A DNA stretch of 64,000 bases, taken from NCBI GenBank assembly GCA_963736695.1, contig CAVTPU010000004.1, forward strand, positions 3,224,001 through 3,288,000, read 5' to 3'. The position numbers and the translations under genes were made by a program. The DNA comes from CAVTPU01 sp963736695. Lineage in GTDB: Bacteria > Actinomycetota > Actinomycetes > Mycobacteriales > Micromonosporaceae. Each line of letters begins with the position of its first letter. Within the stretch, counting starts at the first letter, position 1. The notes beneath the pieces were generated by a model that searched no databases, was not told the DNA's origin, and saw nothing but the letters and a program-made list of their open reading frames with translations. This document shows positions 17,434-26,245 of this stretch, piece after piece.

Positions 17434-20187
17434 TCAGCCCGTGTTGCGCAGCCCCGCCGCGATGCCGTTGACGGTCACGAGCAGGGCGCGTTCGAGCTTC
17501 TCGTCGACGTCGGCCGGGCCACCGGCTCGGCGCTGCGCGAGCAGCGCCACCTGCAGGTGGTGCAGCGGTTCGAGGTAGGTGTCGCGGATGGCGAGGGTGC
17601 GCGCGAGCGCGGGTTGCGCGTCGAGCAGGTCGGTCTCGCCGGTGATCGCGAGCAGTTCGGTGCGGGTGAGTTCGAACTCCGCGGTGATCGCGGCGAAGAC
17701 GTGGCGCAGCCGCTCGGGCACGAGGGCAGCGACATATCGCTCGGCGATGGCGAGGTCGGTCTTCGCGAGGGTCATCTCGACGTTGGAGACGAATGTGCGG
17801 AAGAAGTGCCATTGCCCGTACATCTCGCGTAGTTGATCTGCCCATCCGGCGGCGCGAGCGGCGGCGAGGCCGCTGCCCACGCCGAACCATCCGGGCACGA
17901 TCTGGCGGGTCTGGGTCCAGCCGAAGACCCAGGGGATCGCCCTCAGGCCGGTGAGTCCGGCCCCCGCGTCGGGGCGGCGGCTCGGCCGGGATCCGATGTT
18001 GAGCGCGGAGAGCAGCTCGGTCGGGGTCGCCGCCCAATAATAGGAACTGAGGTCGGGGTCGTCGATGAGCCCGCGATAGGCACGGTGAGCGGCGGCGGAG
18101 ACGTGATCCATGACCGCGTCCCATCGCGCCATGTCCTCGGTGGTCAGCCGCGGCGCGGTGTGCAGGAGTGCGCTCTGCAGCACGGCCGACACGGTGAGCT
18201 CGAGGTTCTCTCGCGCCAGCACCGGCAGCGTGTATTTGTCGGAGATCACCTCGCCCTGCTCGGTGACCTTGATCGCGCCGTCGAGGGTGCCGTATGGCTG
18301 CGCGAGGATCGCGTCGTGCGTGGGTCCACCGCCCCGACCGATGGTGCCGCCCCGACCGTGGAAAAGGCGCAGCCTGACGCCGTGCTTGGCGGCGACGTCG
18401 CGCAAGGCGCGCTGCGCTCGGTGGATCGACCACTGTGACGTGGTGATGCCGGCCTCTTTGTTGGAGTCGGAGTAGCCCAGCATCACCTCTTGCACGTCGC
18501 CGCGGGCCCGCACGAGCCGTCGGTAGTGCGCGACGCTGAGCAGCGCGTCAACGAGCTCGCCGCCCGCGTCGAGCTCGTTGACCGACTCCAACAGCGGCAC
18601 GAAACCGATCTTCGCGACTCCGCTGTGGACGTTGACGAGTCCGGCCTCGCGAGCCAGCACGACGGCGGCGAGCACGTCGTCGATGCCCTGCGTCATCGAG
18701 ATGATGTAGGACTCGACGGTCTCGTCGCCGAAGTCGCGCTGCACGTCGCCGATGGTGGCGAAGACGGCGAAGGTGCGGCGGGCCGCGTCGGTGAGCGCGA
18801 GGTTCGGCACGGCCAACGGTCGGCGTCCGGCGAGTTCCCGGATGAGCACGGCGGTGCGTTTGTCACGGCTCAACGTCGCATAGTCGGCGTCCTCGCCGAC
18901 CTGCGCGAAGAGCTGTCCGAGCACCGCGTGGTGGGCGTCGGCGTGCTCGCGCACGTCCATTGTCGCCAGGTGCAGGCCGAAGGCGGAGACGACCCGGATC
19001 GCCTCGGCGACCCGACCCCGGGCCGGCAACGCTCCGCCGTGCTGAGCCAACGACGAGCGGATGAGCTCGAGGTCGGCGATGAGATCACTCGCACCGCGAT
19101 AGTCGAAACCGGGTCTGTGCGCCGCGCCCGCCGCGAGCCGGGACCTCGTGTGTGCGAGTTTGACCTGCATGCACCGGGCCTTCAACCGATAGGGCTCCTC
19201 GGCGTTGACCCGGCGGAACCGTTCAGGAACCGCCGGCCCCAACGCGTCGAGGTCCGTGGCCACGCTCGCGGCCAGATCGAGCGAGACCGACCGCAGTCGG
19301 CGCGACACCGAGATGTCGTTGATCAGCCGGTGCAGCAACGCCTCGATCGATCTGATTCCATGCTCGTGCTGAATGAGCAGAACGTCGCGGGTCACCGCCG
19401 CGGTGACATAGGGGTTGCCGTCCCGGTCACCACCGATCCAGGTGCCGAAGGTCAACGGGCGTGCGGTGAGATCATCGGGCCCGCCGAGGTCACGCAGCGT
19501 CGTGGCGAGGTCGGTGAGGACCTGCGGCGCGGCGTCGCCGGCGATCTCGCTCAGGTAGTAGACAGCGTTGCGTGCCTCGTCCCGCGGGTCGGGCCGGGTC
19601 AATCGCAGCTCGTCGGTCTGCCACAGCAGGTCGATCAACTCGGCCAGCCGGAAGTCGGTGCCAGCCGCCCCTGCCGTGTCGGGACCATAAAGCGCCGACC
19701 GTGCGGCCTGCGCGTCCAACTCGTCGCCGATCGCCCGCAGCTTCGTGAGGATCGACCGGCGGGCGGCCTCGGTCGGATGCGCGGTGAAGACCGGACGCAC
19801 CGCGAGTCGTTGGGCGGCGGCGGCGATCTCCTCGCGAGGCACCCCGCGATCGCGGATCAGCGCCGCCGCGCGGTCGAGCCACCCGCCGTGTTGGGCGCGT
19901 TCACGGCGCAGCTCCCGAGCCCTGTGCACCTGTTCGGTGACGTTCGCCAGGTGAAAATAGGTGCTGAAAGCGCGGGCCAGGTGCGTGGCCGTGGTGAGGT
20001 CGACCCGAGCGAGGAGTTGCGCGGCCGCTTCGGCGTCGGTGCGCACCAACGCCCGCACCTCCTCGACCAGATCGAGCAGTCCCTGTCCCTCCTGGCGGGC
20101 CAGCGTCTGGCCGAGCAGCACGCCGAGGTGTCTGATGTCGGCCCGCAGATCCGCGTCGCCGTTGGTGGAGATATCTGCCTTCGTCAC
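17434..20187 (-). CDS. ppc: Phosphoenolpyruvate carboxylase
   Basis: PEP carboxylase fixes bicarbonate on PEP to give oxaloacetate and replenish the TCA cycle. The 917-residue protein has normal length. Diagnostic segments are VFTAHPTEAARRS with the catalytic histidine, the glycine-rich LFHGRGGTIGRGGGPTH, and GSRPSRR near the C-terminal third; it ends with the usual NG...RNTG. GTG at 20187 is chosen because GAAAGGATG lies just upstream on the minus strand. The frame extends 15 codons further without support. No regulatory feature is visible in the 98-base gap to the next gene. Confidence 0.95.
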   Translation of the reverse strand: MTKADISTNGDADLRADIRHLGVLLGQTLARQEGQGLLDLVEEVRALVRTDAEAAAQLLARVDLTTATHLARAFSTYFHLANVTEQVHRARELRRERAQHGGWLDRAAALIRDRGVPREEIAAAAQRLAVRPVFTAHPTEAARRSILTKLRAIGDELDAQAARSALYGPDTAGAAGTDFRLAELIDLLWQTDELRLTRPDPRDEARNAVYYLSEIAGDAAPQVLTDLATTLRDLGGPDDLTARPLTFGTWIGGDRDGNPYVTAAVTRDVLLIQHEHGIRSIEALLHRLINDISVSRRLRSVSLDLAASVATDLDALGPAVPERFRRVNAEEPYRLKARCMQVKLAHTRSRLAAGAAHRPGFDYRGASDLIADLELIRSSLAQHGGALPARGRVAEAIRVVSAFGLHLATMDVREHADAHHAVLGQLFAQVGEDADYATLSRDKRTAVLIRELAGRRPLAVPNLALTDAARRTFAVFATIGDVQRDFGDETVESYIISMTQGIDDVLAAVVLAREAGLVNVHSGVAKIGFVPLLESVNELDAGGELVDALLSVAHYRRLVRARGDVQEVMLGYSDSNKEAGITTSQWSIHRAQRALRDVAAKHGVRLRLFHGRGGTIGRGGGPTHDAILAQPYGTLDGAIKVTEQGEVISDKYTLPVLARENLELTVSAVLQSALLHTAPRLTTEDMARWDAVMDHVSAAAHRAYRGLIDDPDLSSYYWAATPTELLSALNIGSRPSRRPDAGAGLTGLRAIPWVFGWTQTRQIVPGWFGVGSGLAAARAAGWADQLREMYGQWHFFRTFVSNVEMTLAKTDLAIAERYVAALVPERLRHVFAAITAEFELTRTELLAITGETDLLDAQPALARTLAIRDTYLEPLHHLQVALLAQRRAGGPADVDEKLERALLVTVNGIAAGLRNTG

Positions 20188-20285
20188 GCGGCATCCTTTC
20201 GACAGGTCCCGCCGACGACGCTGTCCGGGCACACCGGATGCTATCGCCGCGTGGCGACCGGGTCAGGAGCGACGTGAGGCGCGTC

Positions 20286-20627
20286 TCATTTATCGCGGTC
20301 GTTCGCTGCGTGGCCGGTGTCGACGGACGCTCCAAGTGCGGGGTCCGGCGCGGCGACGGTGGGCTTGGTGGGAGCAGGCACGGCCTTTGGAGGTGACGAG
20401 CCGAGCTTCGCGGCCGCCGGTGGGCCGGGCTTCGGTGGCCCCGGTCTGGGCGGTGGGCCCGGCTTCGGCGTCGGCCGGGGCGGCGGTGGGCCCGGTTTCG
20501 GCGGTGCGGGGGCCGGAGCGGGTGCGGGGGCCGGCGAGCCGAGCTCGGGTTCCCGCTCCTTCTCGTGGGCTGCGGGGCGGTCGCCCGGCAGGGGGGCTGT
20601 GTGGGCTGCTGGCACCTGATCGTTCAT
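20286..20627 (-). CDS. Small proline-rich hypothetical protein
   Basis: This 113-residue ORF begins MNDQVPAAHTAPLPGD. It is dominated by Pro, Ala and Lys runs (PAPAPAPAPAPP, PKPGPPPPRPTPKPGPPP) with a polar C-terminus. It has no signal peptide or membrane segment and is probably disordered. Support for it being real is a GTGGAG ribosome binding site 6 bases before the ATG and a minus-strand TAGGCT at 20662-20667. The opposite strand gives a Gly-rich frame, which I treat as the shadow. No function can be proposed. Confidence 0.5.
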   Translation of the reverse strand: MNDQVPAAHTAPLPGDRPAAHEKEREPELGSPAPAPAPAPAPPKPGPPPPRPTPKPGPPPRPGPPKPGPPAAAKLGSSPPKAVPAPTKPTVAAPDPALGASVDTGHAANDRDK

Positions 20628-20751
20628 GATCAACTCCACTCGCATCAGCGGAACTGAGGCAAGCCTAGTCCGTAATCGCCACGTTAGGAGCCTTTTGTCG
20701 CATACGCTCCACGCTCGTCGGCGCCTTGGCCGACGCCACAGCCCCGGACGG

Positions 20752-20800
20752 TAGGCTGTCGGAACAAGACATCAACCCCCTGCCACGCATCGGCAGGGGG
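20752..20800 (+). promoter_or_regulatory. mfd leader: -10-like element and stable hairpin
   Basis: TAGGCT at 20752-20757 could be the mfd -10. Just downstream, a perfect 9-bp inverted repeat (20776-20784 and 20792-20800) has a 7-nt loop and would form near the 5' end of the transcript. Only CTTG follows it, so it is a weak terminator at best. It may be a leader structure or attenuator. Confidence 0.4.
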
Positions 20801-20853
20801 CTTGCGCGCGTGCCCACCACGGAGGCGTGCGCTATCCCGCCGAAGGGTCCGCC

Positions 20854-23800
20854 ATGCTCACCGGAGTGCTCGCCGCCGCCGTCGACGATCCCGCGATCGA
20901 ACGGATCCGCGCGCTCGCGGCCAGCGCCCGGTCACCGCAGAAAGCGGCGGTGCAACGAGTGGAGGTGACCGCGCCCGCGGCGTTGCGACCGATAGTCGCG
21001 GCCGTGATCGCGGCCGACGGTGAGCAGACAGACGGTGACCGGGCCAACCGCGACCAGGCCAGCGTCGAGGGCGGCGCCGGACGCCCGGTGCTCGCCGTCA
21101 CCGCGACCAGCCGCGAGGCCGAGGATCTCGCCTCCGCGCTGGGCGATCTCATTCCCACCTCCTCTGTCGCGGTCTATCCGTCGTGGGAGACATTGCCGCA
21201 CGAACGGCTGTCGCCCCGCAGCGACACGGTCGGCCGGCGGCTCGCGGTGTTGCGCAGGCTCGCGCACCCCGGCGAGTCGGCGCCGATTCGCGTGGTGGTC
21301 GCGCCGGTGCGGTCGGTCCTGCAACCACAGCTGCGAGGGCTGGGTGATCTGGAACCGGTGCGGCTGCGTCCAGGCGACACCGTGGAGCTCGACACCCTGG
21401 TGCGCCGGCTGACCGACATCGCCTATGCCCGCACCGACCTGGTGACCAAGCGCGGTGAGTTCGCGGTGCGTGGCGGCATCGTCGACGTGTTTCCCCCGAC
21501 CGAGGAGCACCCACTGCGGGTGGAGCTCTGGGGTGACGAGGTCGAGGAGATCCGCAGCTTCGCCGTCGCCGACCAACGAACCCTGGAGAAGCAAGACCTG
21601 CTGTGGGCGCCGCCCTGCCGCGAGTTGCTGTTGACCGATTCAGTGCGCGCGAAGGCCCGCGCACTCGTCGCCGACCATCCGGAACTCGCTCCGATGCTGG
21701 ACAAGCTCGCCGAAGGCATTCCCGTGGAGGGCATGGAGTCACTCGCGCCGGCGTTGCTCGACGGCGCCGGTTCGATGGAACTGCTGCCACACTGCCTGCC
21801 GGCCGGCACCGTGGTGCTGTTGTGCGATCCGGAACGCATTCGCACCCGCGCACACGACCTGGTGCGCACCAGCGAGGAGTTCCGCGAGGCGAGTTGGGCG
21901 GCCGCCGCCTCAGGCGGGACGGCGCCGATCGACCTCGGCGCCGCGACTTTCGCGACAATGGCACAGGTCCGCGCGACCGCGATGGAGCTCGGTCAGTCGT
22001 GGTGGTCGATAAGTCCATTCTCAACAGGCCAGCCGACGGCGACCGATCGCGGCGACGTCGGCGACGGATCCGAGGCGCCGGTCGCGGTGATCCACGATGA
22101 CGACGCCGACGTGGTGACAATCCCGGCGCAACCGGCGCCGGTCTATCACGGCGAGACCGACCGCGTCGTCGGCGACCTCGCGGGGTGGCTGCGCGATGGA
22201 TGGCGAACGGTGCTCGTCTTCGCCGGACCCGGGCTCGCCGAGCGCGCCGCCGAGGTGCTGCGCGGCGCCGACCTCGGCGTGCGCCGCGTTGACGGGCTCG
22301 CCGAAGCACCCGTACCCGGTGAGGTTCTTATCACCACGGGCGGCCTTGAGCACGGTTTCGTCGATGACGGGGCGAAGCTCGTGGTGCTCACCGGGGCCGA
22401 CATCAGCGGCGGGCGTGGTGCGTCCACAAAGGATATGCGTAAGCTGCCGAGCCGGCGCCGCAACACCATCGACCCGCTCGAGCTGCGCGCCGGCGACTTC
22501 GTCGTGCACGAACAACACGGCATCGGACGCTATGTGGAGATGGTCGCGCGCACCGTCAACGGCGCCGACCGCGAATATCTCGTCATCGAATACGCCGCGA
22601 GCAAACGCGGCCAACCCGGCGATCGGCTCTTCGTGCCGACCGACTCGCTCGACCAACTCTCCCGCTATGTCGGTGGGGAGAGCCCGCCTCTGCACAAGAT
22701 GGGCGGCGCCGACTGGCAAAAGGCGAAGACCCGTGCCCGCAAGGCGGTTCGCGAGATCGCCGCCCAGCTCCTTCAGCTCTATGCGGCGCGGCACCACTCC
22801 CAAGGTCACGCCTTCGCCCCCGACACCCCATGGCAACGCGAACTCGAAGACGCCTTTCCGTTCACCGAGACGGTCGACCAGCTCGCCGCGATCGAAGAGG
22901 TCAAGGCCGACATGGAGAAGCCGACCCCGATGGATCGCCTGATCTGTGGGGACGTCGGTTATGGCAAGACCGAGATCGCCGTACGGGCAGCCTTCAAAGC
23001 GGTGCAGGACGGCAAGCAGGTCGCGGTGCTGGTGCCGACCACGCTGCTCGCGCAACAACACTTCAACACGTTCACCGAGCGAATGAGCCAATTTCCGGTG
23101 CAGATTCGCCAGCTGTCCCGCTTTCAGACTCCGAAGGAGTCGGAGGAGACGCTGCGCCAGGCCAGCGAGGGGCGGGTCGACATCGTCATCGGCACCCATC
23201 GGCTGCTGCAGAACTCCACCCGGTTCACCAGTCTGGGCCTCATCGTCGTCGATGAGGAACAGCGTTTCGGGGTGGAACACAAGGAGTTCCTCAAAAATCT
23301 GCGCACCCAGGTCGATGTGTTGACGATGTCGGCGACCCCGATCCCGCGCACCCTGGAGATGGCCATCACCGGCATTCGGGAGATGTCCACCATCGCCACC
23401 CCGCCGGAGGAACGGCATCCGGTGCTCACCTATGTCGGGGCGCACGACGACCGTCAGGTCGCCGCCGCGATCCACCGCGAACTGTTGCGCGACGGGCAGG
23501 TCTTCTATCTGCACAACCGGGTCGAGTCGATCGACAAGACGGCCCGTCGACTGCGCGAACTCGTGCCTGAAGCCCGCGTCACTGTCGCACATGGACAGAT
23601 GGGTGAGGATGCGTTGGAGAAGGTGATGGTGGGCTTCTGGGAGAAGGAATTCGACGTGCTGGTGTGCACGACCATTGTGGAGTCCGGCATCGACATTCCC
23701 AACGCCAACACGCTCATCGTCGAGCGCGCCGACCTGTTGGGATTGGCGCAACTGCACCAGATTCGGGGTCGGGTGGGGCGGGGACGCGAGCGAGCGTACG

Positions 23801-24510
23801 CCTATTTTCTCTATTCGCCGACCAAGCCGCTCACCGAGCACGCGCACGAGCGGCTCGCCACCATCGCCCAACACACCGAGCTCGGCGCCGGCATGTATGT
23901 CGCGATGAAAGACCTGGAGATTCGGGGCGCCGGCAATCTGCTCGGCGGTGAGCAGTCAGGCCACATCGAGGGCGTCGGATTCGACCTCTATGTGCGCATG
24001 GTAGGCGAGGCGGTCCGTCAATATAAGGGCGAACAGCCGGAGGAACAGGTCGACGTCAAGGTGGACCTGCCGGTCGACGCGCATCTGCCGCTGTCCTATA
24101 TCGGGGTGGAACGGTTGCGGCTCGAGATGTATCGCAAGATCGCCGAGGCGAAGACGCCGGAGCGGTTGGCCGAGATCGATGTCGAGATGCGCGACCGATA
24201 TGGGCCTGCGCCCGAGGCCGTCACGAATCTCTTCGCCGTCGCGCGGCTGCGCATCACGGCCCGCGAATATGGGCTCAATGAGATCGTGTTGCAGGGCAAG
24301 CTCATCCGGTTCGGCGGCTTGAGCCTGCCCGACTCGAAGCAGATGCGGCTCAAGCGTTATCACCCGGACGCCATCTATAAGGCGGCGGCGGATCAGATCG
24401 CCGTTCCCCGGCCGATGACTCGCCGGGTCGGCGGCGAACCGGTGCGTGACGTCGCGTTGCTCGACTGGTGCGCCGAGCTGCTGCGCAACCTGCTGGCGCC
24501 CGCAAGCTAG
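20854..24510 (+). CDS. mfd: Transcription-repair coupling factor
   Basis: Mfd removes stalled RNA polymerase at lesions and recruits UvrA. The 1218-residue protein shows the expected order. First comes a UvrB-like N-terminal region with YPSWETLPHERLSP. Next is a CarD-like RNA-polymerase interaction domain (GDFVVHEQHGIGRY). The DEAD/RecG-type translocase follows, with Walker A GDVGYGKTE, the DEEQRFGVEHKE box and SATPIPRT. Last are the RecG-like TIVESGIDIPNANT segment and the C-terminal TRCF domain. ATG 20854 has GAAGGG 6 bases upstream. GTG 20827 sits only 1 base after a GGAGG, so it is less likely. 21 of its 23 tyrosines use TAT. Confidence 0.96.
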   Translation: MLTGVLAAAVDDPAIERIRALAASARSPQKAAVQRVEVTAPAALRPIVAAVIAADGEQTDGDRANRDQASVEGGAGRPVLAVTATSREAEDLASALGDLIPTSSVAVYPSWETLPHERLSPRSDTVGRRLAVLRRLAHPGESAPIRVVVAPVRSVLQPQLRGLGDLEPVRLRPGDTVELDTLVRRLTDIAYARTDLVTKRGEFAVRGGIVDVFPPTEEHPLRVELWGDEVEEIRSFAVADQRTLEKQDLLWAPPCRELLLTDSVRAKARALVADHPELAPMLDKLAEGIPVEGMESLAPALLDGAGSMELLPHCLPAGTVVLLCDPERIRTRAHDLVRTSEEFREASWAAAASGGTAPIDLGAATFATMAQVRATAMELGQSWWSISPFSTGQPTATDRGDVGDGSEAPVAVIHDDDADVVTIPAQPAPVYHGETDRVVGDLAGWLRDGWRTVLVFAGPGLAERAAEVLRGADLGVRRVDGLAEAPVPGEVLITTGGLEHGFVDDGAKLVVLTGADISGGRGASTKDMRKLPSRRRNTIDPLELRAGDFVVHEQHGIGRYVEMVARTVNGADREYLVIEYAASKRGQPGDRLFVPTDSLDQLSRYVGGESPPLHKMGGADWQKAKTRARKAVREIAAQLLQLYAARHHSQGHAFAPDTPWQRELEDAFPFTETVDQLAAIEEVKADMEKPTPMDRLICGDVGYGKTEIAVRAAFKAVQDGKQVAVLVPTTLLAQQHFNTFTERMSQFPVQIRQLSRFQTPKESEETLRQASEGRVDIVIGTHRLLQNSTRFTSLGLIVVDEEQRFGVEHKEFLKNLRTQVDVLTMSATPIPRTLEMAITGIREMSTIATPPEERHPVLTYVGAHDDRQVAAAIHRELLRDGQVFYLHNRVESIDKTARRLRELVPEARVTVAHGQMGEDALEKVMVGFWEKEFDVLVCTTIVESGIDIPNANTLIVERADLLGLAQLHQIRGRVGRGRERAYAYFLYSPTKPLTEHAHERLATIAQHTELGAGMYVAMKDLEIRGAGNLLGGEQSGHIEGVGFDLYVRMVGEAVRQYKGEQPEEQVDVKVDLPVDAHLPLSYIGVERLRLEMYRKIAEAKTPERLAEIDVEMRDRYGPAPEAVTNLFAVARLRITAREYGLNEIVLQGKLIRFGGLSLPDSKQMRLKRYHPDAIYKAAADQIAVPRPMTRRVGGEPVRDVALLDWCAELLRNLLAPAS

Positions 24511-24580
24511 CTTGTCCCACGCGATCACTTTGCCGCGCAGACCACTTTGCTGCGGCGGGCGGCGGAGGGCAGGCGACGGG

Positions 24581-25087
24581 TCAGAGGTGAAGCAGCATGC
24601 GGGTGTTGCCGAGGGTGTTGGGCTTAACCCGTTCCAGATCGAGAAACTCCGCGACACCCTCGTCATAGGAGCGCAGCAGCTCCTCGAAGACGCCTGGCCG
24701 CACCGGCGTACCGTTGATCGCGGTGAAGCCGAACGAGGCGAAGAACGCCGTCTCGAAGGTGAGCACGAAGACCCGCCGCACGCCGAGCTCACGAGCCGCG
24801 TCGAGCAGCGCGGCGACGATCCGCCGACCGATCCGTTGACCGCGGCAGTCGGCGTCGACGGCGACCGTGCGCACCTCGGCGAGGTCCTCCCACATGACGT
24901 GCAGCGCGCCGCAACCGACGACGGCACCGTCCGATTCCCGGGCCGCGACCCAGAATTCCTGTACGTCCTCATAGAGCGCGACCGTGGCTTTGGCCAAGAG
25001 TCGCCGGTCGGCGGCATATGCGGAGACGAGCCGCTGGATGCCGGGCACGTCGCCGGTTCGGGCCCGGCGGACCACGAGAGAGGTCAT
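24581..25087 (-). CDS. GNAT acetyltransferase, probable amino-acid N-acetyltransferase
   Basis: This 168-residue GNAT-fold enzyme resembles the stand-alone ArgA-type N-acetylglutamate synthases of actinobacteria. The diagnostic central block reads CGALHVMWEDLAEVRT, followed by the acetyl-CoA loop CRGQRIGRR and FETAFFASFGF. It would make N-acetylglutamate for arginine synthesis. The ATG at 25087 overlaps the DUF501 stop (ATGA), so the two are translationally coupled. The frame extends upstream to 25213, but that part lies inside DUF501. It is the last gene of the minus-strand operon and converges with mfd. Confidence 0.85.
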   Translation of the reverse strand: MTSLVVRRARTGDVPGIQRLVSAYAADRRLLAKATVALYEDVQEFWVAARESDGAVVGCGALHVMWEDLAEVRTVAVDADCRGQRIGRRIVAALLDAARELGVRRVFVLTFETAFFASFGFTAINGTPVRPGVFEELLRSYDEGVAEFLDLERVKPNTLGNTRMLLHL

Positions 25088-25632
25088 GAAACCGGAGGCG
25101 ACACACAGGGGCCGGCCGCCCACCATTCGCCGACGAGTTCCCGGGTCTCGTCGCCGAACGGGTTGCCTCCGGGGCCTTCGGCGAGCGACTGCGCGAGGTG
25201 CACGTGCAGGCACTTCACCCGGTCGGGCATGCCGCCGGCGGAGACGCCGGCGATCTCGGCGACCTCGCCGATCGTCGACCTGCGGGCCAGATAACGTTCG
25301 TGGGCCTCGCGATAGCGCGCGGCCAGCTCGGGGTCGGTGCGCAGCCGTTCATTCATGTCGCGCATGAGCCCGGCCGACTCCAGCGTGCTCACCGCCCCGG
25401 CCGCTCGGGGACAGGTCAGGTAGTAGAGGGTCGGAAATGGTGTGCCGTCGGCGAGCCGGGGGGTGGTCTCCACCACGTCGGGCAGTCCGCACGGGCATCG
25501 GTGCGCGATCGCCCGGGTGCCGCGCGGTGCGCGGCCGAGCTGGGCGGCGACGGTCGCGAGGTCGGCCGCGTCGACTGCGACCGCGCCGCCTGCGCCGACC
25601 TCGGCGGCGTCGGGCTGGTCGGCGGTGGTCAC
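25084..25632 (-). CDS. DUF501 domain protein
   Basis: This 182-residue protein belongs to the DUF501 family, found in actinobacteria beside divIC and ppx. It has LGRAPRGTRAIAHRCPCG followed by TPFPTLYYLTCPR, and later RVKCLHVHLAQSLAEG with GNPFGDE. These are the conserved Cys- and His-containing blocks that suggest a metal or nucleotide site, though no activity is known. The GTG start at 25632 overlaps the stop of the septum-formation gene (GTGA). The stop overlaps the GNAT start in the same way, giving three tightly coupled genes. Confidence 0.88.
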   Translation of the reverse strand: MTTADQPDAAEVGAGGAVAVDAADLATVAAQLGRAPRGTRAIAHRCPCGLPDVVETTPRLADGTPFPTLYYLTCPRAAGAVSTLESAGLMRDMNERLRTDPELAARYREAHERYLARRSTIGEVAEIAGVSAGGMPDRVKCLHVHLAQSLAEGPGGNPFGDETRELVGEWWAAGPCVSPPVS

Positions 25633-26195
25633 GGCAGATTCGGGTGGTCGAGGGCGTTCACGTTGCTCCAGACCTGGTCGAGCCACGAGCTCGTGGTGGC
25701 GTGGGGCTGGTTTCCCGGCGCGGCGCCGGACTCGTCGCCGACGACATAGACTCTTTCGCCGGCCCGCACATAGTGCAGCCGGCGGCGGGCCTGAGCGGTC
25801 ACGTATTCGTCGTCATCCCACCGGCTGAGCTGTTCGGTCAGTTCGGTGATGCGTCTCTGCTGCGCCTGCTGTGCCGCGACCATCTGGTCGATCTGCGACT
25901 CCTGGTCGAGATAGACCCGCACCGGATAGGCGTAGGCGAGGACGAGCGCGACAAACAGCAGCCCGAGTGCCGCGGCACGGCCAGAGCGGCGGCCCGGAGA
26001 CCGAGGGGCACGCATTCGGCGGGCCGGACCGGCCGCCCGTCGCAGGACGGACGGCCGGATCTCGGTGGGTTCGCTGCGGTCGGGGCCCCGGGTGCCGTTG
26101 GTGCGTTGCCGAGCCACCCGTGGGCCGATTGAGGGGGACCGGCGCGGGCCTCGGCGGGCGGGTCCCTGCCCACTCGGCATGCGTCGGGGAGTCAT
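25629..26195 (-). CDS. Septum formation initiator family protein (FtsB/DivIC-like)
   Basis: This 188-residue bitopic protein has an Arg- and Pro-rich cytoplasmic N-terminus of about 75 residues. One membrane span follows (AAALGLLFVALVLAYAY), then a coiled coil with many Gln and Glu residues and a conserved tail ending RRRLHYVRAGERVYVV. It should act with FtsL/FtsQ-type proteins in the divisome outside the membrane. ATG 26195 has GAGG 6 bases upstream; ATG 26207 is an alternative. It lies 50 bases after eno in the minus-strand operon, the usual actinobacterial arrangement. Confidence 0.88.
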   Translation of the reverse strand: MTPRRMPSGQGPARRGPRRSPSIGPRVARQRTNGTRGPDRSEPTEIRPSVLRRAAGPARRMRAPRSPGRRSGRAAALGLLFVALVLAYAYPVRVYLDQESQIDQMVAAQQAQQRRITELTEQLSRWDDDEYVTAQARRRLHYVRAGERVYVVGDESGAAPGNQPHATTSSWLDQVWSNVNALDHPNLP

Positions 26196-26245
26196 TCTCA
26201 ACCTCAATCTTCACGTGGTTCGTGTGTGTGAGATGCGGTCGCGTC

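Noticed and set aside
20317..20619. Plus-strand Gly-rich 100-aa frame
   Set aside because: It is complementary to the proline-rich minus-strand ORF, which has the better ribosome binding site.
24511..24580. Possible terminator between mfd and the GNAT gene
   Set aside because: The GCCGCGCAG / CTGCGGC pairing needs a 2-base bulge and has no U-tract.
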